Part shown: one piece after another, positions 34,216 through 47,164 of the stretch
Numbering within the stretch: the stretch's first letter is position 1
How the letters are laid out: each line of letters begins with the position of its first letter
Assembly: GCA_033060915.1 (NCBI GenBank)
Contig: CM065385.1
Coordinates: 18,350,501-18,414,500 of the forward strand
DNA length: 64,000 nucleotides
Direction of reading: 5' to 3'
From: Euryodendron excelsum
Taxonomy: Eukaryota; Streptophyta; Magnoliopsida; Ericales; Pentaphylacaceae
Program-made: the position numbers and the translations under genes
Notes under the pieces: generated by a model
Databases searched by the model: none
Seen by the model: only the letters and a program-made list of their open reading frames with translations
Told to the model about the DNA's origin: nothing

Positions 34216-35176
34216 GGGGTTAAATTCACTTTATACCCCTACAATTTATGCTCAATTTCACTTTAGCCCCTCTATTTTAAAAAATGGCAATCAACCCCTT
34301 GAATTTTTGTTTAAGTGTTACTTTAGCCCTTCCGTTAACCTACCGTTATATACTTAACGGAAAATCTTAAAAAAATCAGTATAATCCTAAAACAAAGTAT
34401 AATTAGTAAGACAAAAATTAAATTTTTAATAAAATAACTTAAATGGGTGTGTTAGTTATTTTTTTTGTGAAATGAAATTATATATATCGTCTTTAAGATT
34501 AATTATTAACACACTCTTTGAATTATGAATTAGTATATAATTAATAGTGTAAATCAATATAATCCTAAAAATAAAGTATAATTAGTAAGACAAAAATTAA
34601 ATTTTTTTAAAAAAAAAAATAACTAATTTCACTAAAAAATAACTGGGTGTGTTAATTATTTTTTTAGTGAAATTAGTTATTTTTTTTAAAAAATTTAATT
34701 TTTGTTTTACTAATTATACTTTATTTTTATTTTTAGGATTATACTGAATCACAATTGATTAAAAATAACTTATACTGATTCATATTTTTCAGTGAAAGGT
34801 GTTATATTTGTTAATAATTAATCACCTTTGTTTTTAGGATTATACTGAATTATGATAATTAATCTCATTTCACAAGGTGTGTTAAAAAAAAAAAAAATAT
34901 ATACAATCTCATTTCACAAAAAAAAAAAAAAAAAAAACTAACACACCCATTTAAGTTATTTTATTAAAAATTTAATTTTTGTCTTACTAATTACACTTTG
35001 TTTTAGGATTATACAGATTTTTTTAAGATTTGCCGTTAAGTATATAACAGTAGGTTAACAGAAGGGTCAAAGTGGCACTTGAATAAAAATTCAAGGGGTT
35101 AATTGCCACTTTTTAAAGTGAAGGGGTTAAAGTGGGACTGAGGGTAAATTGCAAGGATATAAAGTGAATTTAACCC
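34216..35176. repeat. Foldback MITE with GGGTTAAATTCACTTTATA ends
   Basis: The left arm GGGTTAAATTCACTTTATAC and the inverted right arm GGGTTAAATTCACTTTATAT match, and pairing continues inward (CTTGAATTTTTGTT/ATAAAAATTCAAG; CGTTATATACTTAACGG/CCGTTAAGTATATAAC). Each side is flanked by eight T. No coding region. The same design recurs at 2602-3110. Confidence 0.75.
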
Positions 35177-35275
35177 TTTTTTTTCTGTAGACCAAAAAAT
35201 AAAAAGTAATTAACAATTTTCCTTGATAGTTACTATAATGAATTGGCAATCAAATCTTTAAACCATTCAAATTTA

Positions 35276-36388
35276 GGCAATGTTTGGTACAAGAGAATGG
35301 AATGATCATTTTCACTTCTATTTTCATTTCTTTATTTGGTACCACTATTTGAAGTTAGAATGGTCATTCTTTAGGAATGAATATTTCCACATTTGTTGGA
35401 ATGATCATTCCCTTTTTCAAGAGTGGGAAAGACCATTCTATTATCTCATGGAATGAGAACATAAAACCAATCTTGGTAATATTTTTGTTGTTAGATTTTT
35501 TAATAAATCTTTTTTATTTTAATAATTCAAAAATAATTTTAAAAAATTAAAAATTTTTGAAAAAAAAATTAAAATTAATTTTTTATATTTATTTTTAAAA
35601 CAAAATTTTCCTCCCTTCTCTTTTCTTGCCACTTATTACCAACCATCCATCATTGTCGACACCACCATTACCACCTGCTGCCACCTGCCACCACCACCAC
35701 CTGCCACCACCAACATATATATGCCATACTGCCAATGTAATAATATACAAAATCTATATATATATATATATATTATGTTGCAAAACGAAACTCAATAATT
35801 ACCTTAATCTAAGATTTTTGAACTAAATGAGTTTCAGTTCTAATTACAAAATTTGAATTTTAGAGTAGCAAACACACACACAGAGTAGCCCCAAGGCCCC
35901 CAACACAACGGTAGATGATGCTGATTGCCGAAGTCAACCTCTAGCAATCGTAGCGTTTTACTTAGAATCAAGTGTCAACAAAATAAATAAATAATTCAAG
36001 GCACCGTCACCAGCACTAGCAGCAGCCACCATTCACTAACAGTCGCTGTCATTACAACCACCTACCACTATCCACCACTACCGCCGTCACTATCACCGTC
36101 ATGATCCCGAATTACTAAATGCCTAATAATATTTAATAAATAATATATAATACGTATAATATTTATATATAATATAATATTAAAATTTTATATTATAAAT
36201 TTCATTCCATTCTAGCGTTATTTATTTGTCTTACTAAACAAGATAACGAAAATGATCATTCTATTCTCACTAAGCAAACAAACAAGAGAATGAGAATGAC
36301 AATTTCATTCCATTTCATTTCATTTTCACTCTCATTTCATACCCATTCTCATTCTATTATATTCCATTCTCTTGTACCAAACATAGCC
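35276..36388. mobile_element. PIF/Harbinger-like MITE
   Basis: Terminal inverted repeats of about 28 bp (GGCAATGTTTGGTACAAGAG on the left; GGCTATGTTTGGTACAAGAG inverted on the right) differ at one position near the end. The element is flanked by TTA on both sides (35273-35275 and 36389-36391), the duplication typical of PIF/Harbinger. There is no transposase. The interior has CCA-rich trinucleotide tracts near 35650-35710 and 36000-36100. Confidence 0.85.
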
Positions 36389-36391
36389 TTA

Positions 36392-37604
36392 GGGACACTC
36401 CATGTAGAGAATCAAGCTAAAAATTGTAAATTTTACCCTATCAAGCCTTAAGCATTCTTTGACTCGCACTTTGATAAAATTTCTTGTTCATCAATTACCG
36501 TCATGCATCATTCTAAGGACAATCTAAGTGCACGGAACTCTCATCATTACTTACATGTCTAGATAGAGTCAAATATATATACCCTTAGACTATTCTGGTG
36601 TTTCAAATCCGTGATACGCAGCTCGCAATGAAACAATCTAACTCAATGCGCATTCACATATCATAACACATCACCAATAAAGTTGAATTTTCTCCCCTCC
36701 TTAACCCTCCAAAGACCCAAGAAATATATATATATATATATAGAGCACAAAAAAAAAATCTATAAAAAATATTGAACATAGACCTCATCATCATGTAATA
36801 ATTCAGAAGACTTGATGTGAAGTAAGGGGTGTAGAATCCAACCATGGTTTATTGACAACTCCACTATGCAAATTTGGTTCCATAGCAAAAATCTAGCAGT
36901 TGACTTCATACACCCTTGTTATGAGGTGAAAAGACAAAGTCTGATGTCTAGGCAAAGAGGATCAAGGGAAGCAACAAAACATGATGGACTCAGTAAATTT
37001 GGGAAACAAAAAGCAAAACATGACAATAAAAAGTTTTGCAGAACATTCTTGTACTAAAGTTTGTGGAGATGTTCACAAAGCTTTACTAGATAATGCATGG
37101 AAGGTTAAGAAGAATATTACTATACTTCAATATAAAACACAAAGAAAGAAATCCTATAAACTTCTAAACATCATTGCTAATGAAAATTTTGGATTTCTAA
37201 ATCATGCAAAACCACCATCTTTCATTTAAAATCTGAAATTTCCACATTCAAAAACGAATTTTCATAAAAAGATCATTCTTTATTCTCCACCCTTAAGAAT
37301 CTACGATTAGAAAAGTCATTCCAAACATCTCACACTTTTTCTTTTAAAATGATTGTTTCGTGGAAGTTTGATTAGTTCTTTTTTTTTTTTTGGTTTGGTA
37401 AGAATGTTGATGTAGAACAAGAATCATATAAAGCAAATGACTATTAACAACAATAAGTAACACCACCATAACATGTATAATGCTTGATTCATGATTAAAT
37501 TTTGAGTTTACGAGATGATTGCTCTTCAAACTAAACCATAGGTCGAACTTAGCTTTAAGAATGGGTAGACATGTTTCTTTTAATCTTAATTAGGGTGATA
37601 AAAC
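36392..37604. other. Intergenic DNA
   Basis: Short overlapping frames near 36866-37229 show no domain and no conserved look. A (TA)n tract lies at about 36723-36742, inside the preceding segment's 3' flank. Nothing else is supported. Confidence 0.5.
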
Positions 37605-39684
37605 TGTTAACTCAAGGTTAGTTCCCATGTTGATTTTGATGATAACTAAACCTTGTGTTATTTTACTAATGCATTTACTTAATGTGCAGATTAATAGAAT
37701 TTATAATTTAGACTTAAAGTTCAATCTTAAGTCTAATACTTGTCAAAGTAAATGTACAACAAGTTCAAGATCGAGCAATGAATTTCAAGAGCTATGCAAT
37801 GAACCAAACAAAGGATTGACACCTATCTCTACTTCAAACAAATGTTTTATATTCGAAGAGATTGAAGGTGTTTAAATGAAGTTTCTATCAAGTATGTATA
37901 GAATCAATGAAGATTGACTTGCACTAAAGAAAGATTGAAGATTTCATCAGAATATGCAAAGATCAGTTGAAGATGAATTGATTGTTGAGGACATTAAAAA
38001 TGGTCAAGAGAAGACTTCATCAAGAATGCAAAGATCAATTCCAGATTAAGTGATTGAAGTTGCCTGAGAAGAAGACTCACAATGATTGTCTGATCTCTAC
38101 ATGGAATCCAAGTGAAGAATTCTTCTGAGATGTAAGAAATCAATGAAGACAATATGCATGAAGAGATTTCATCAAGTTTGCAAAAGTCTCATTGAAATGA
38201 TTTTAAAGAAGAAAGAAGAACTTTTAGCAAAGAGAAGAAATCAACAATGAAGCATTGTGAAGCTCTACTTAATTGAGGAAGCTTGACATTGAAAGAGATT
38301 GTTTTACGATGAAAGAGGAAGCCTTGTAGATAAAGAAGAAAATATCAACTTTGATCTAATGAAACTCTGACAGTTTGAGAGTCAAGAGAAGATGAATATC
38401 AAATGAATTATTCAATCAAAATTGAATAGAAGTTAATTTTGATGAGTTAAAGAAATTTGATTGATCATCATACCCTAAAGAGATACTCCTTGAAGATCTT
38501 ATACTAGTGCTGAGATGAGCTGGATCATTAGAAGTCAGAAAACAGATTTCTGGGCAATGAGTGGACTCATGGAAATAAAGAGTTGCCTCATGGAGATAGA
38601 CACAAAAGGCTTGAAGACTAAATGATCAATGAGCGGACTTATGGAAATGAAGAGTCGCCTCATGAACACAGAAGCAAAAGCCTGGAGACTAAGTGAACAA
38701 TGAGTGGATTCATGGAAATGAAGAGTCGCCTCATGGAGACAGACGCAAAAGCTTGAAGATAAAATGATCAATGAGCGGATTCATGAAGATGAAGAGTTAC
38801 CTCATAACAACAGAAGCAAAAGGCTGAAGACCAAATGAACAAAGAGCCGACTCCGGAAGATGAAGAATTGCCTCATGACAACAGAAGCAAAGATGTGAAG
38901 ATAGAATGAACAAGGAGTTGACTCATTGATATGAAGAGCAGACTTATGAAGACAATGAACAATATCTGGTAAATACAGAAGCAGAAAGTGTCAACTCCAC
39001 AATCTTGGAGCCGACCCCTGGAATATAACAGTTAGTTTTTCTAACGTTATAACGGACTGGACGTGCATTAAATGAACCCCAATAACCTCCAACGGATGGA
39101 ATTAATATAGGGGTTTATATATAAGCTTCCAAATGCATTTACAACAAGAAAGAGAGACAAGAAACAAGGATTACTGACTGATCAACTGATATTCCTGAAT
39201 ATTCTTCCTGTTTTCACCTGTGAGCTTTGATTGTATAATCTACTCTTGTTAGAGAGTTTGTGAGTTACTTGTATACTTTTATACACTTGTAAGTGAGAGT
39301 TTGAGAGTTCTCTTGTAGAAGAAAAACTCTTACAAGTTTGAGTGGAGCTTGGACAAAACCACTTGGTGGCTGAAGAACTCGGTGAGGAGTTCTTGTGTAT
39401 AGTGAGCTGAACACTTTGTCAATCAGCATCCCATTTGTAATTAGAGGTTACATAGTGGAAGAAGATTTCAAAGAGGTCTTGGGATGAAAACGAAGACCAC
39501 GGTTTGTGGTTGAACCTCGATAAATTTGTGTGTTCTTTCTTATGCTCTGTTTGCTTTCATTTTTCTGATTATGTTGCATTGCATATAGATTGATCACTGT
39601 TACATTGGTTAGATTAATTTTAATTGTTATTTATCTTTGAAAAATCTAATTCACCCCCCTCTTGAATTGTCTTTTAGACCAACA
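37605..39684 (+). mobile_element. Solo LTR, 2.1 kb, plus orientation
   Basis: Starts TGTTAACTCAAGG and ends TTTTAGACCAACA, with flanks AAAAC and AAAAT (4/5 duplication). No internal region or second LTR is adjacent. The same sequence in opposite orientation lies at 47938-50183. It carries a TATA string (TATATATAA, about 39117-39125) and a C-run close to its end (CACCCCCCTCTTGAATTG), as in large-LTR copia elements such as the SIRE/Maximus group; that assignment is tentative. Confidence 0.8.
38553..38990 (+). repeat. 71-bp tandem array inside the solo LTR
   Basis: About six units at a spacing of 71 bp, each built on GAGTGGACTCATGGAAAT and AAGAGTCGCCTCATG. Unit starts fall near 38561, 38632, 38703, 38774, 38845 and 38916. 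The homologous LTR at 47938-50183 has about eight units. Confidence 0.85.
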
Positions 39685-40213
39685 AAAATCACGCAATCAC
39701 ACTTGGGTCGAAGAAGTCCAATCTACGTACACACACTATACTGAATTTGACTTAATAAGTGTGTGATTGAGCAAGTTTAAATAGGTTTATTAGCCCACTG
39801 AGCTAGGTCTAAATCTTTATGTAGAAGTCAATTACTGTAATAACCCTAACTTAAACAAATAAAAAAATGACTCTGCAAAGCATGGATAGGGGCTAGTTTC
39901 ACAATCTTTTTGGCTACATTCATAACCTCTTTCACTTACACATACGAGATCCACACATATGAGGGAAATATATATATATATATATATATAATCATAACTT
40001 TGCAGATATGGTGTAATCCATATGTATTTCACCTCAATGTTTTCTTTGCACTAGCATTATTTCACCACGATGTTTTCTTTACACAATAAAGGTTGCAATT
40101 CATTGCCATATGAATGGGAAAATATCCTTCACCATATGATGAGAAGGTGGTTGCATAGAGTTACAATCATATATATGGGCTTTTGTATGAATATGAGAGA
40201 GATATATCTTGAC

Positions 40214-40246
<33 letters not shown>

Positions 40247-40627
40247 CATTTTTGGAACAAATGTAACCTTACAAGGGACATTTTGTGGCATCGAAGGGGA
40301 AATGGATAGGGTCTAGTGGTTGACAAAACCCGAGGCAGAGCTTTATGCGCTAACTGGCGCGCGCGGGTGGGCAACAAATGGGCCACTGCACCACCGGGTC
40401 TTGTCTGAGGGGCTACCCTACAACGTCACCTTCCGTAATAAGCTGCTGTCCCTTTCTGTGATTTTAATAAGTCCTTACCTTGCACAATCATTTTTTTATT
40501 TCTTATATTTCACTCGCTTGGACCACGCGCCAAATAAAAAATGAATACGCTAACGTTTTAATTGATTGGTGCAATTAAAAAGTGGATGTCATTACATGTT
40601 ATTCTCTTGTTGTTTGTATTAAAATCA
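39685..40627. other. Intergenic DNA
   Basis: Contains (TA)n at about 39968-39990 and an (AG)n run at about 40219-40246. A short GC-rich patch near 40325-40400 has no recognised function. No gene seen. Confidence 0.55.
40219..40246. repeat. (AG)n microsatellite
   Basis: Fourteen or so uninterrupted AG dinucleotides. Confidence 0.95.
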
Positions 40628-41045
40628 GAATATTTTATTTTTTGTGATTTGAATCAAAATTAAATAATTTTTTGTAATTTAAAAGTGAATAAATGACTCT
40701 CATATGCTTTAGACTTATTTGCAAAATGAATAAAAATTATTAAATTTAACAAAAATTTTGTCATAGAATTTTTTTGTCATTTTATTTCTCTAAATTAGAA
40801 TATCAAAAAGACAATTTGATCCTTTTATTTCAAAATAAAGGATTGTTTTTTGAGAATTTTTTTTTATTATTTTACTAAATTATCTTTTTAATATTCTAAT
40901 TTTAAGATATAAAATGACGAAAGTATCTCTATGACGAAATTTTTGTTAAATTTAATAATTTTTATGTATTTTACAAGATAAATTTAAATAATAAAAAATT
41001 ATTTAAATTTGACTCGAATTACAATAATAAAGTGTAATTATCCCT
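40628..41045. repeat. Foldback palindrome
   Basis: The left half (ATTATTAAATTTAACAAAAA, TTTGTCATAGA, TTAGAATATCAAAAAGA) is repeated inverted in the right half (TCTATGACGAAA, TTTTTGTTAAATTTAATAAT, TCTTTTTAATATTCTAA). Arms are near 180 bp with a short centre. The right end (GTGTAATTATCCC) resembles the GGGTTAATTACAC ends of the other foldbacks. Confidence 0.6.
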
Positions 41046-41577
41046 AAAACGTATATTAAACTCTGCGGTCTGCGCCCTTCACAACTTCCGAACCCGGTCG
41101 CAGTGTTGCTCTGTCCTTTTCGAGGCAGAGAACCTTTTTACGTAATTTACGCACTTTAATCCAAGGGGTTATTTTGGAATTATGTGATTAAAATGATATA
41201 CATACGCATTGTTTAGGCACCCTACTAAAATCAATTTAAATAATAGCCCTCACGTGCTTGTTTTTTTTCTTAATACAAACTACAAATATTTATAGTAACC
41301 TATTCACAACTCGAGGAGCAGTTCAGAGGCAGCTCCCATTCCTGCAAAGATAATAGGTTTGGCTCACTCACCTCTCTCTCAGGATTTTGGCACTTTAATG
41401 TAAGATAAAATAAAAAATTGTTTCATAGTTCATTGAGAGTTAGAAATGAGAATTTGAACTACAAAACCAGGGCTTTGTCCAGCCCATGATGGTATGACAA
41501 ATCGGGATTCCGAATGGCACAGAACGGTACGAGTTTGGAGAAAAATCATAACCCAAAGCAGGATCAAGATATAGTAT

Positions 41578-42205
41578 GGGGTATTTGAATATAACCTATT
41601 TTGCTAGCATATATCTTATAACTTATTGTTAAAAGTTGTTTGGCTTACTCCAAAAAAAGCCACTTAAAAAAAATTATTTATTAAACTTCCACTTAAAAAA
41701 GTTATTTTTAAAAATAACTTATGACTTATGGCTAAACCCATTTGGGAACAACTTTTTGGATAAAATAAGCTACTTAAAAAAAATTAAAGAATAAGTTGAG
41801 TTAAAAAAAAGTTTGGCTGGGGTGTTTAGGACTACTTAAATTTTTTTTTATTTATACAAAAATGATCAAACTACCCTCAGAGTAAATTAGATTGTATATT
41901 CGTGATGTTCTGTAAAGTTAAAAAATAATTCAACATTTATTATTGTAATATACTAATATATTTTTAAAATCTTCAAAATTGTTTATTTTTCAAAATTTCC
42001 ACTACAATAGAATAAGCAAAAAAAAAAAAAAAGTTTAAAATTTTTTGCTTTTTTGCATATTAGCTTAAAAAAGTTTAAAAAAAAAAACTAACTTATTATA
42101 AGTTAAAAAAAGTTGCTACCAAATAACAAGTACTTATTTTAAGAAAAAAAACTAAAAAATCACTCAGAATAAGCTGCTTCCAAATAGGCATATCCAAATA
42201 CCCCC
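41578..42205. mobile_element. MITE with GGGGTATTTGRATAT ends
   Basis: The left end GGGGTATTTGAATAT and inverted right end GGGGTATTTGGATAT match, and inner parts pair (ATAACTTATTGTTAAAAGTT; AACTAACTTATTATAAGTTA). Interior is A-rich and non-coding. The target duplication is unclear, so the superfamily is open. Confidence 0.55.
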
Positions 42206-43065
42206 AGGTTTAGATAATGTTGTTTCAAACCCACCTGATTACATAGTAAAATATTGTAAATAACCCTCATTTTGTATAATAATACAAAATACTCTTAATC
42301 ATAAATATAACGAAATACTGTGATTATCTTTTTCTAAACTTTCTGGAAGATTCTTTCTTTCTTAATTTCGTATTGTGTGGTATTGTAACTGTTTTAATTT
42401 TTGAACCTATTTTATTTTCTTCCTTATCATAGAAGGGGTTTAATTTACAAGGCTTAACTAGCTCCAACCCACTTAAACCGAACTCGGTTTGCTTAAGTGG
42501 GCAGTGACAGAATGGTGCAGTTTTAGAGTGAATGAAGATGGCATGTGGAGGGAGGTTCAACCGTAGAAGGTTTTTGGGGTGGGAGCAGGGGTTGGGTCCT
42601 ATTAGGAACGTAGTATGGTTAAGCCAAATCCGCCACAAACCTACCCCACCCCTATTTAGAGTCAATACAAAAAAGGATAGTTTGACAATGGTAAAATTTT
42701 TTCACACAAATGTATATATAACTCCAATGTCTTTTTGTGCATGTTACATGCATCTGCCGATGCACCTCTCCAAATGTTATAAAATTGAGAAAATCAAGTA
42801 GGCTTCACAACCCAAACATCTCAATTCCATTTGTTTAATACCAAAAATAAAAGAATAAAAAAAGTTAATGTAGAGATTAAAAGAATAAAGGCATGAATAA
42901 ATAGGTTTCTTGTAGGTGGCTTTCACTAGGACAATTCACTTTTGTTTTTGTAATGTAAATAATACCCAATTATCAGCAAGAATGGCAATAGATAACTGTA
43001 TTTGTGGCTGTATCATCAAAGAGGTGAGTCCTTAACTTAATTTCATTTGTAATTATATTTCTATT

Positions 43066-43195
43066 GTAATTTGAGCGTTATAGGTTCAAAACATGGAAAA
43101 AGTCACTTTACATGAGAGAGATAAGGGTGCACATGTCTAACCCTTTTCAAACGTTTCGGTCATAGGAGTTTCGTGCACTAAGTTATATATTTTTT
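43066..43195 (+). mobile_element. Short tRNA-derived SINE (Au-like), 5'-truncated
   Basis: The body has a B-box-like GGTTCAAAAC, the string AAAAGTCACTTTACATGA and an end GGAGTTTCGTGCACTAAG followed by T's, as in the plant Au SINE family. It is bracketed by a perfect 16-bp direct repeat, TAATTATATTTCTATT, at 43050-43065 and 43196-43211, which marks target-primed insertion. The 130-bp body is shorter than a full-length element. Confidence 0.7.
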
Positions 43196-43211
43196 TAATT
43201 ATATTTCTATT

Positions 43212-45900
43212 TTTTAATTAAAAAAACTTGAAACAAATGTATAGCAGTAAACACAACAACGCCCATCTAGTGACAAAAGAGGTCCATGGGCTTCCATTTT
43301 GACCCAAGCCCACAAGAGAAGATTAATATTTTTTAAATTACTCTATAGCTTAGATCAAGATAGGGAAAATAATTAACAATCCAAACAATATGCTAGCCTA
43401 ATATAATGAAACAGAACTCTGATCAGCCCAAAATTTGAATATGTAATTTTCAAACAAATCCAAGATGGTGAACCTTTAGTTGTTAATATGTGCCCATATT
43501 GATCAAATTTAGAAAATACAATATGCGAGTAATAATTAACTAAACTACAGGGAAACAAGTCGTACATTTTTACATGTTCCAAAATAATTAGAAAACGCAC
43601 TGTTCACAAACCTTCCGTAAACTTTGTTTAAAAACCAGAATGCTTTGCATCTTCTGTGAATGGGTTGAAAAAAAAAAAAAAAAAGGAGATATAGAAAGAA
43701 AAAGAAAAAAAAAAAAAAAGGAACCTAAACAAGATGTCTTGGCTTCATTTTATGTTTTCCGAGTATACAAAAAATAAATAAGCATTTGCGTAAATTAAAA
43801 ATAGAGGATGTACATTAACCTACAGATTTTAGTATTCTATTTTACATTGGTTATTGATTTCCAAGGAAGGGGGTTTCTCAAGACTCCATTATTGTATTTT
43901 TTTTTTGAAATTTTAGGAATTTTATTAATTTACCAGTCACAACAATACTATCTAAACAATATCCCCATAAATAAACAATCCATTATTTGAGGCCAAATTT
44001 TCATTTCTTACTTGGAAACTGTTTGGCAGCCTGGCAACAAAAGGAAAAGAAAGATAATTAAGGAGAAATGATGGAAGGGAAAGGAAAAAGGATTATATAT
44101 ATATATATATATATCACAATCTAACATATGAGTTGTTTAAAATTTATTGTTGAGTAAATCAAGGCACCCATTGTTGTTGAATTGAATCCAACCCCATGAT
44201 CAGCATGGTTCAAAAACTTTTGAACTACCACATTTCTGATGATTATTCCAATAATTTGGAAGATAACCACATTTTGGAGGATATTATAAAGGCCATGTGA
44301 GCATATTTCCCAGTTTTTCTATTAATGCAGTGAATAAGTTCCTGGGCTATATTTGCATTATTAACTTCTCTATTAGGAGCAAATGTGGGTTGACAGGACC
44401 CAGTCTATTAGCCACGATAATGATCTTGAAGTCTGTCTGGCTGGCATTGTCCACACCATTCAATTCTACTACTATATATCCTTCTCACTTAAATCCTAAT
44501 TATGAAGGCTCGACTCCGGAGCATATCAAGTTAAAATAGCTTTGGTACCACGGTAAAATAGTTATGAGCTTATGACACTATATTCGAATAACATATGGAG
44601 AGAAGTACTTTAGAGAGAGAATGGAATCTAAGGGCCTCTTATGAAACGTGGCGAACCCACATTGAGGTGGGCAGTTATTCCCTCAAATTTCTGAAAGTTT
44701 TAATTCTACATTTAATTTTTGGCATGTTTCTCAATTTGGCCCTGTAAATTTTTTTAATACCCTTTATATAGTTATTTTACTTTAAAGTCGTCTTAATATA
44801 TTATATTATATATATATATGTATATATGAAAGTCAAGTACTTACTAATACTATTGACTACCAAAAAAATTGGTAAGATTGTGAGTAATGATCACACCTGG
44901 ATAAATTTTTTTGGCTCCGCCACTTCTTATGAGCGAGGAAGAAGGACGAAGGACGAAGGTTTGGATTCTACCTAAGCTTCTTGGTACCCAATGCCTTTCT
45001 GATCTTTTCTCTTCTTTGTGGAATGGAGATCCAGAGCACATAGCCGAATTCCATGCTCACCACTTAAAACAAAAGGTCCTTAATTACTCTTATTAATTCT
45101 AAAATGGTAATAGTATAATCAACTGCGTAGCTACCCAAAAACAAAAAAAAAAAATACTCTACTCATCTCGACATCAAAATGTTTCGGATCCTGAAACTGT
45201 AAGTGAGATTTTTAAAAAGACCTGGTACAATACGTGAACCAAATTGACAAGTACGAGCAATCTGCAAAAGAAGAAGACAATGAGAATGCGTTGAACCCTT
45301 TTGGGTCGAAAGCACTCCGATGATTAAGTTAACAATCTTAATCACAATGAATCGAATAAAGTATTAAGAGCTAGAACTCAAATGAATGTAACTTGTCCCT
45401 TTAATGCATGAGGTATTTATAGTTTTCAGAGTTGCACGCTTCCTTTGAAAATTAGAGTCACTTTTCTCTTAGGAATCTCCTTTTCTTGGTCGGTTTAATG
45501 TACTGGACTTATTCTATATTTGTCCTACTTCACTTAGGAATATGATTTGCATCTTGGATCTATTAGCCCTTCTATCTTTTGGATTAGAATTACTGGCCTA
45601 GCCCCTTTGGGTCCTAACCTCAGGTCGACAATCTTAGGCCCATCTCCCTGGGCTAGTCTTCTCTCTGTCTTGGGCTTGGCTCTTATTGAGCTCACAATTG
45701 CCCCCCCAGCTCTTGCACCCTGTTTGGATTGATAAGGGGAACAAGTGTTGAGATTTGTATTTATGACCTGTCCCTTGGTCTCCTGTCATTTCGAGAGCTA
45801 ATGCACCATGTGGCGGTTTCATACTGGCCTTGTGACTGAAGGGTTGCATCACATTGACTGTCAAGGTGACCGTTTGGGTTGTGCGAAGTGATAGCTGCTA
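43212..45900. other. Intergenic DNA
   Basis: No recognised gene. Poly(A) tracts near 43668-43720 and (TA)n tracts near 44095-44115 and 44803-44825. From about 45160 the sequence becomes less AT-rich and may be the non-coding front of the transposon-type unit that follows. Confidence 0.5.
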
Positions 45901-45928
45901 TTTCTTGACTTCCGAAGCGGCGACAGGG

Positions 45929-45940
45929 TCTTCTATAAAA
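45929..45940 (+). promoter_or_regulatory. TATA-like element before the transposon-type ORF
   Basis: CTTCTATAAAACAGG stands about 110 bases before the first coding-like sequence of the ORF at 46039. Spacing and strand suit a promoter for it. Confidence 0.35.
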
Positions 45941-46038
45941 CAGGGGACCCTTTGCCCGTCCCTACCATTCTTGCTTGGCTTGAGATTTTTGGTGAGAGAG
46001 AGAATGATCTTGCCCTAACACTGTAAGTTCCTCTAACT

Positions 46039-47164
46039 TTGCTCTTTCTTTTTTCTGCCCTCTTCCTTCGTGGTAGTCCCTTGATGGTCGCCCACCTTAG
46101 GAAGCTTGTGTGTAACCCAACGACTATCGTTGCCTTTAAGGCTAGGTATAAGATTGCTGACCAAGTCAGTCTTGAGTTAGTTGCCTCTGATGACTATAGG
46201 ATGGAAGAGACCGACAAAGGGATGCCCTTCCCTGTGATCTCCATCGTAGAGAGCGGCGTTAGGTTTCCCATACACCATTTCCTCCATCACCATAATTTGT
46301 CTCCGTCCCAAGTACACCCAAATGTTTATATGATTATCATGGGCATGCTAGAGCTGAACTGAATCTTGGGTGTTAACCTCAACCTCGCAGAGCTTGCCTT
46401 CTGCCATAGTCTATGTAAGGTTGGGGGTGATAGCTGGAAAGTTTACCTTAGGCTGATCAACAAGAGTAGAGAAATAGTAAAATACCTCCCATCTTCGGAT
46501 AAAAGGCATAGACGATGTTAGAGTCTGGGTTTCTGGCCTTTGGGAATTTGGCAATCTTCCTACCAACCAGATGCCATCGGTACGATGGGACTTTAGAGAA
46601 TTAGGTTTGTGCCTACCTCTTACTTTTTGTGCGTGTTGATTTGTACACTTCTAATCCATTTTGTTTTGGTATTTTTAGAATCCGACAAAAAGAGTACCAA
46701 GAAGGCGGCGTGGGGAGTCAACTTGAGCGACTTATATAAGGTTTTGAACTACCAAGCCCAAGGCCAGCTTCCCGATATTACAAGAGCCCCCCATATTTTG
46801 CTTAACTACCTACTTTGGATTTCGTCCTTCACAACCTCCTTTGGGATTCCACTAGGCGTAATTGCCCAACTTGAGGAGGAGGGTGTGGCTGGTGACTTTG
46901 CTGAAATTCTAATCGGGATCACGATCGAATGAGTACTTCTTAACGATTAGGTGACTGTTGCCAATCTGCCTGCTGATGCATTACCACCAGTTGAGGGTGT
47001 GGGAACTCAAGTTGTTGAAGGTGTTGTTCCAGTGATCTCGAGAGTCGCCTTCCAGAGCTGGGCATCATTTGAGTTGCCTACAATTCCTGGTGACAATCCT
47101 GTCGATACTTTCGGTGTTGAGGGTAATCTGATCCATGATATTTCTTCTAAGCAGTCAAGTTTCT
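46039..47164 (+). pseudogene. Putative gypsy-type transposon protein, N-terminal part (split by an insertion)
   Basis: The first segment contains SGVRFPIHHFL and LSPSQVHPNVYMIIMGMLEL, the signature of plant 'putative gypsy type transposon' proteins (Pfam Transposase_28 type). A TGA at 46360-46362 breaks it, but the same frame goes on (LGVNLNLAELAFCHSL). A 74-bp intron with GT-AG borders is plausible at 46605-46678. Coding resumes with KKAAWGVNLSDLYKVLNYQA and, after further stops near 46930-46950, runs to 47164, where the LTR element at 47165-55192 interrupts it. The remainder is at 55193-55325. The role of these proteins is unknown. Confidence 0.6.

Noticed and set aside
38535..38771. Repeated protein-like frame in the solo LTR
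   Set aside because: It is the 71-bp DNA array read through; the unit is not a multiple of three and the LTR is non-coding.
44297..46362. Several small ORFs near 44300-45750 as candidate host genes
   Set aside because: They have no domain, no conserved look and no leader signals; only the frame from 46039 shows a family signature.
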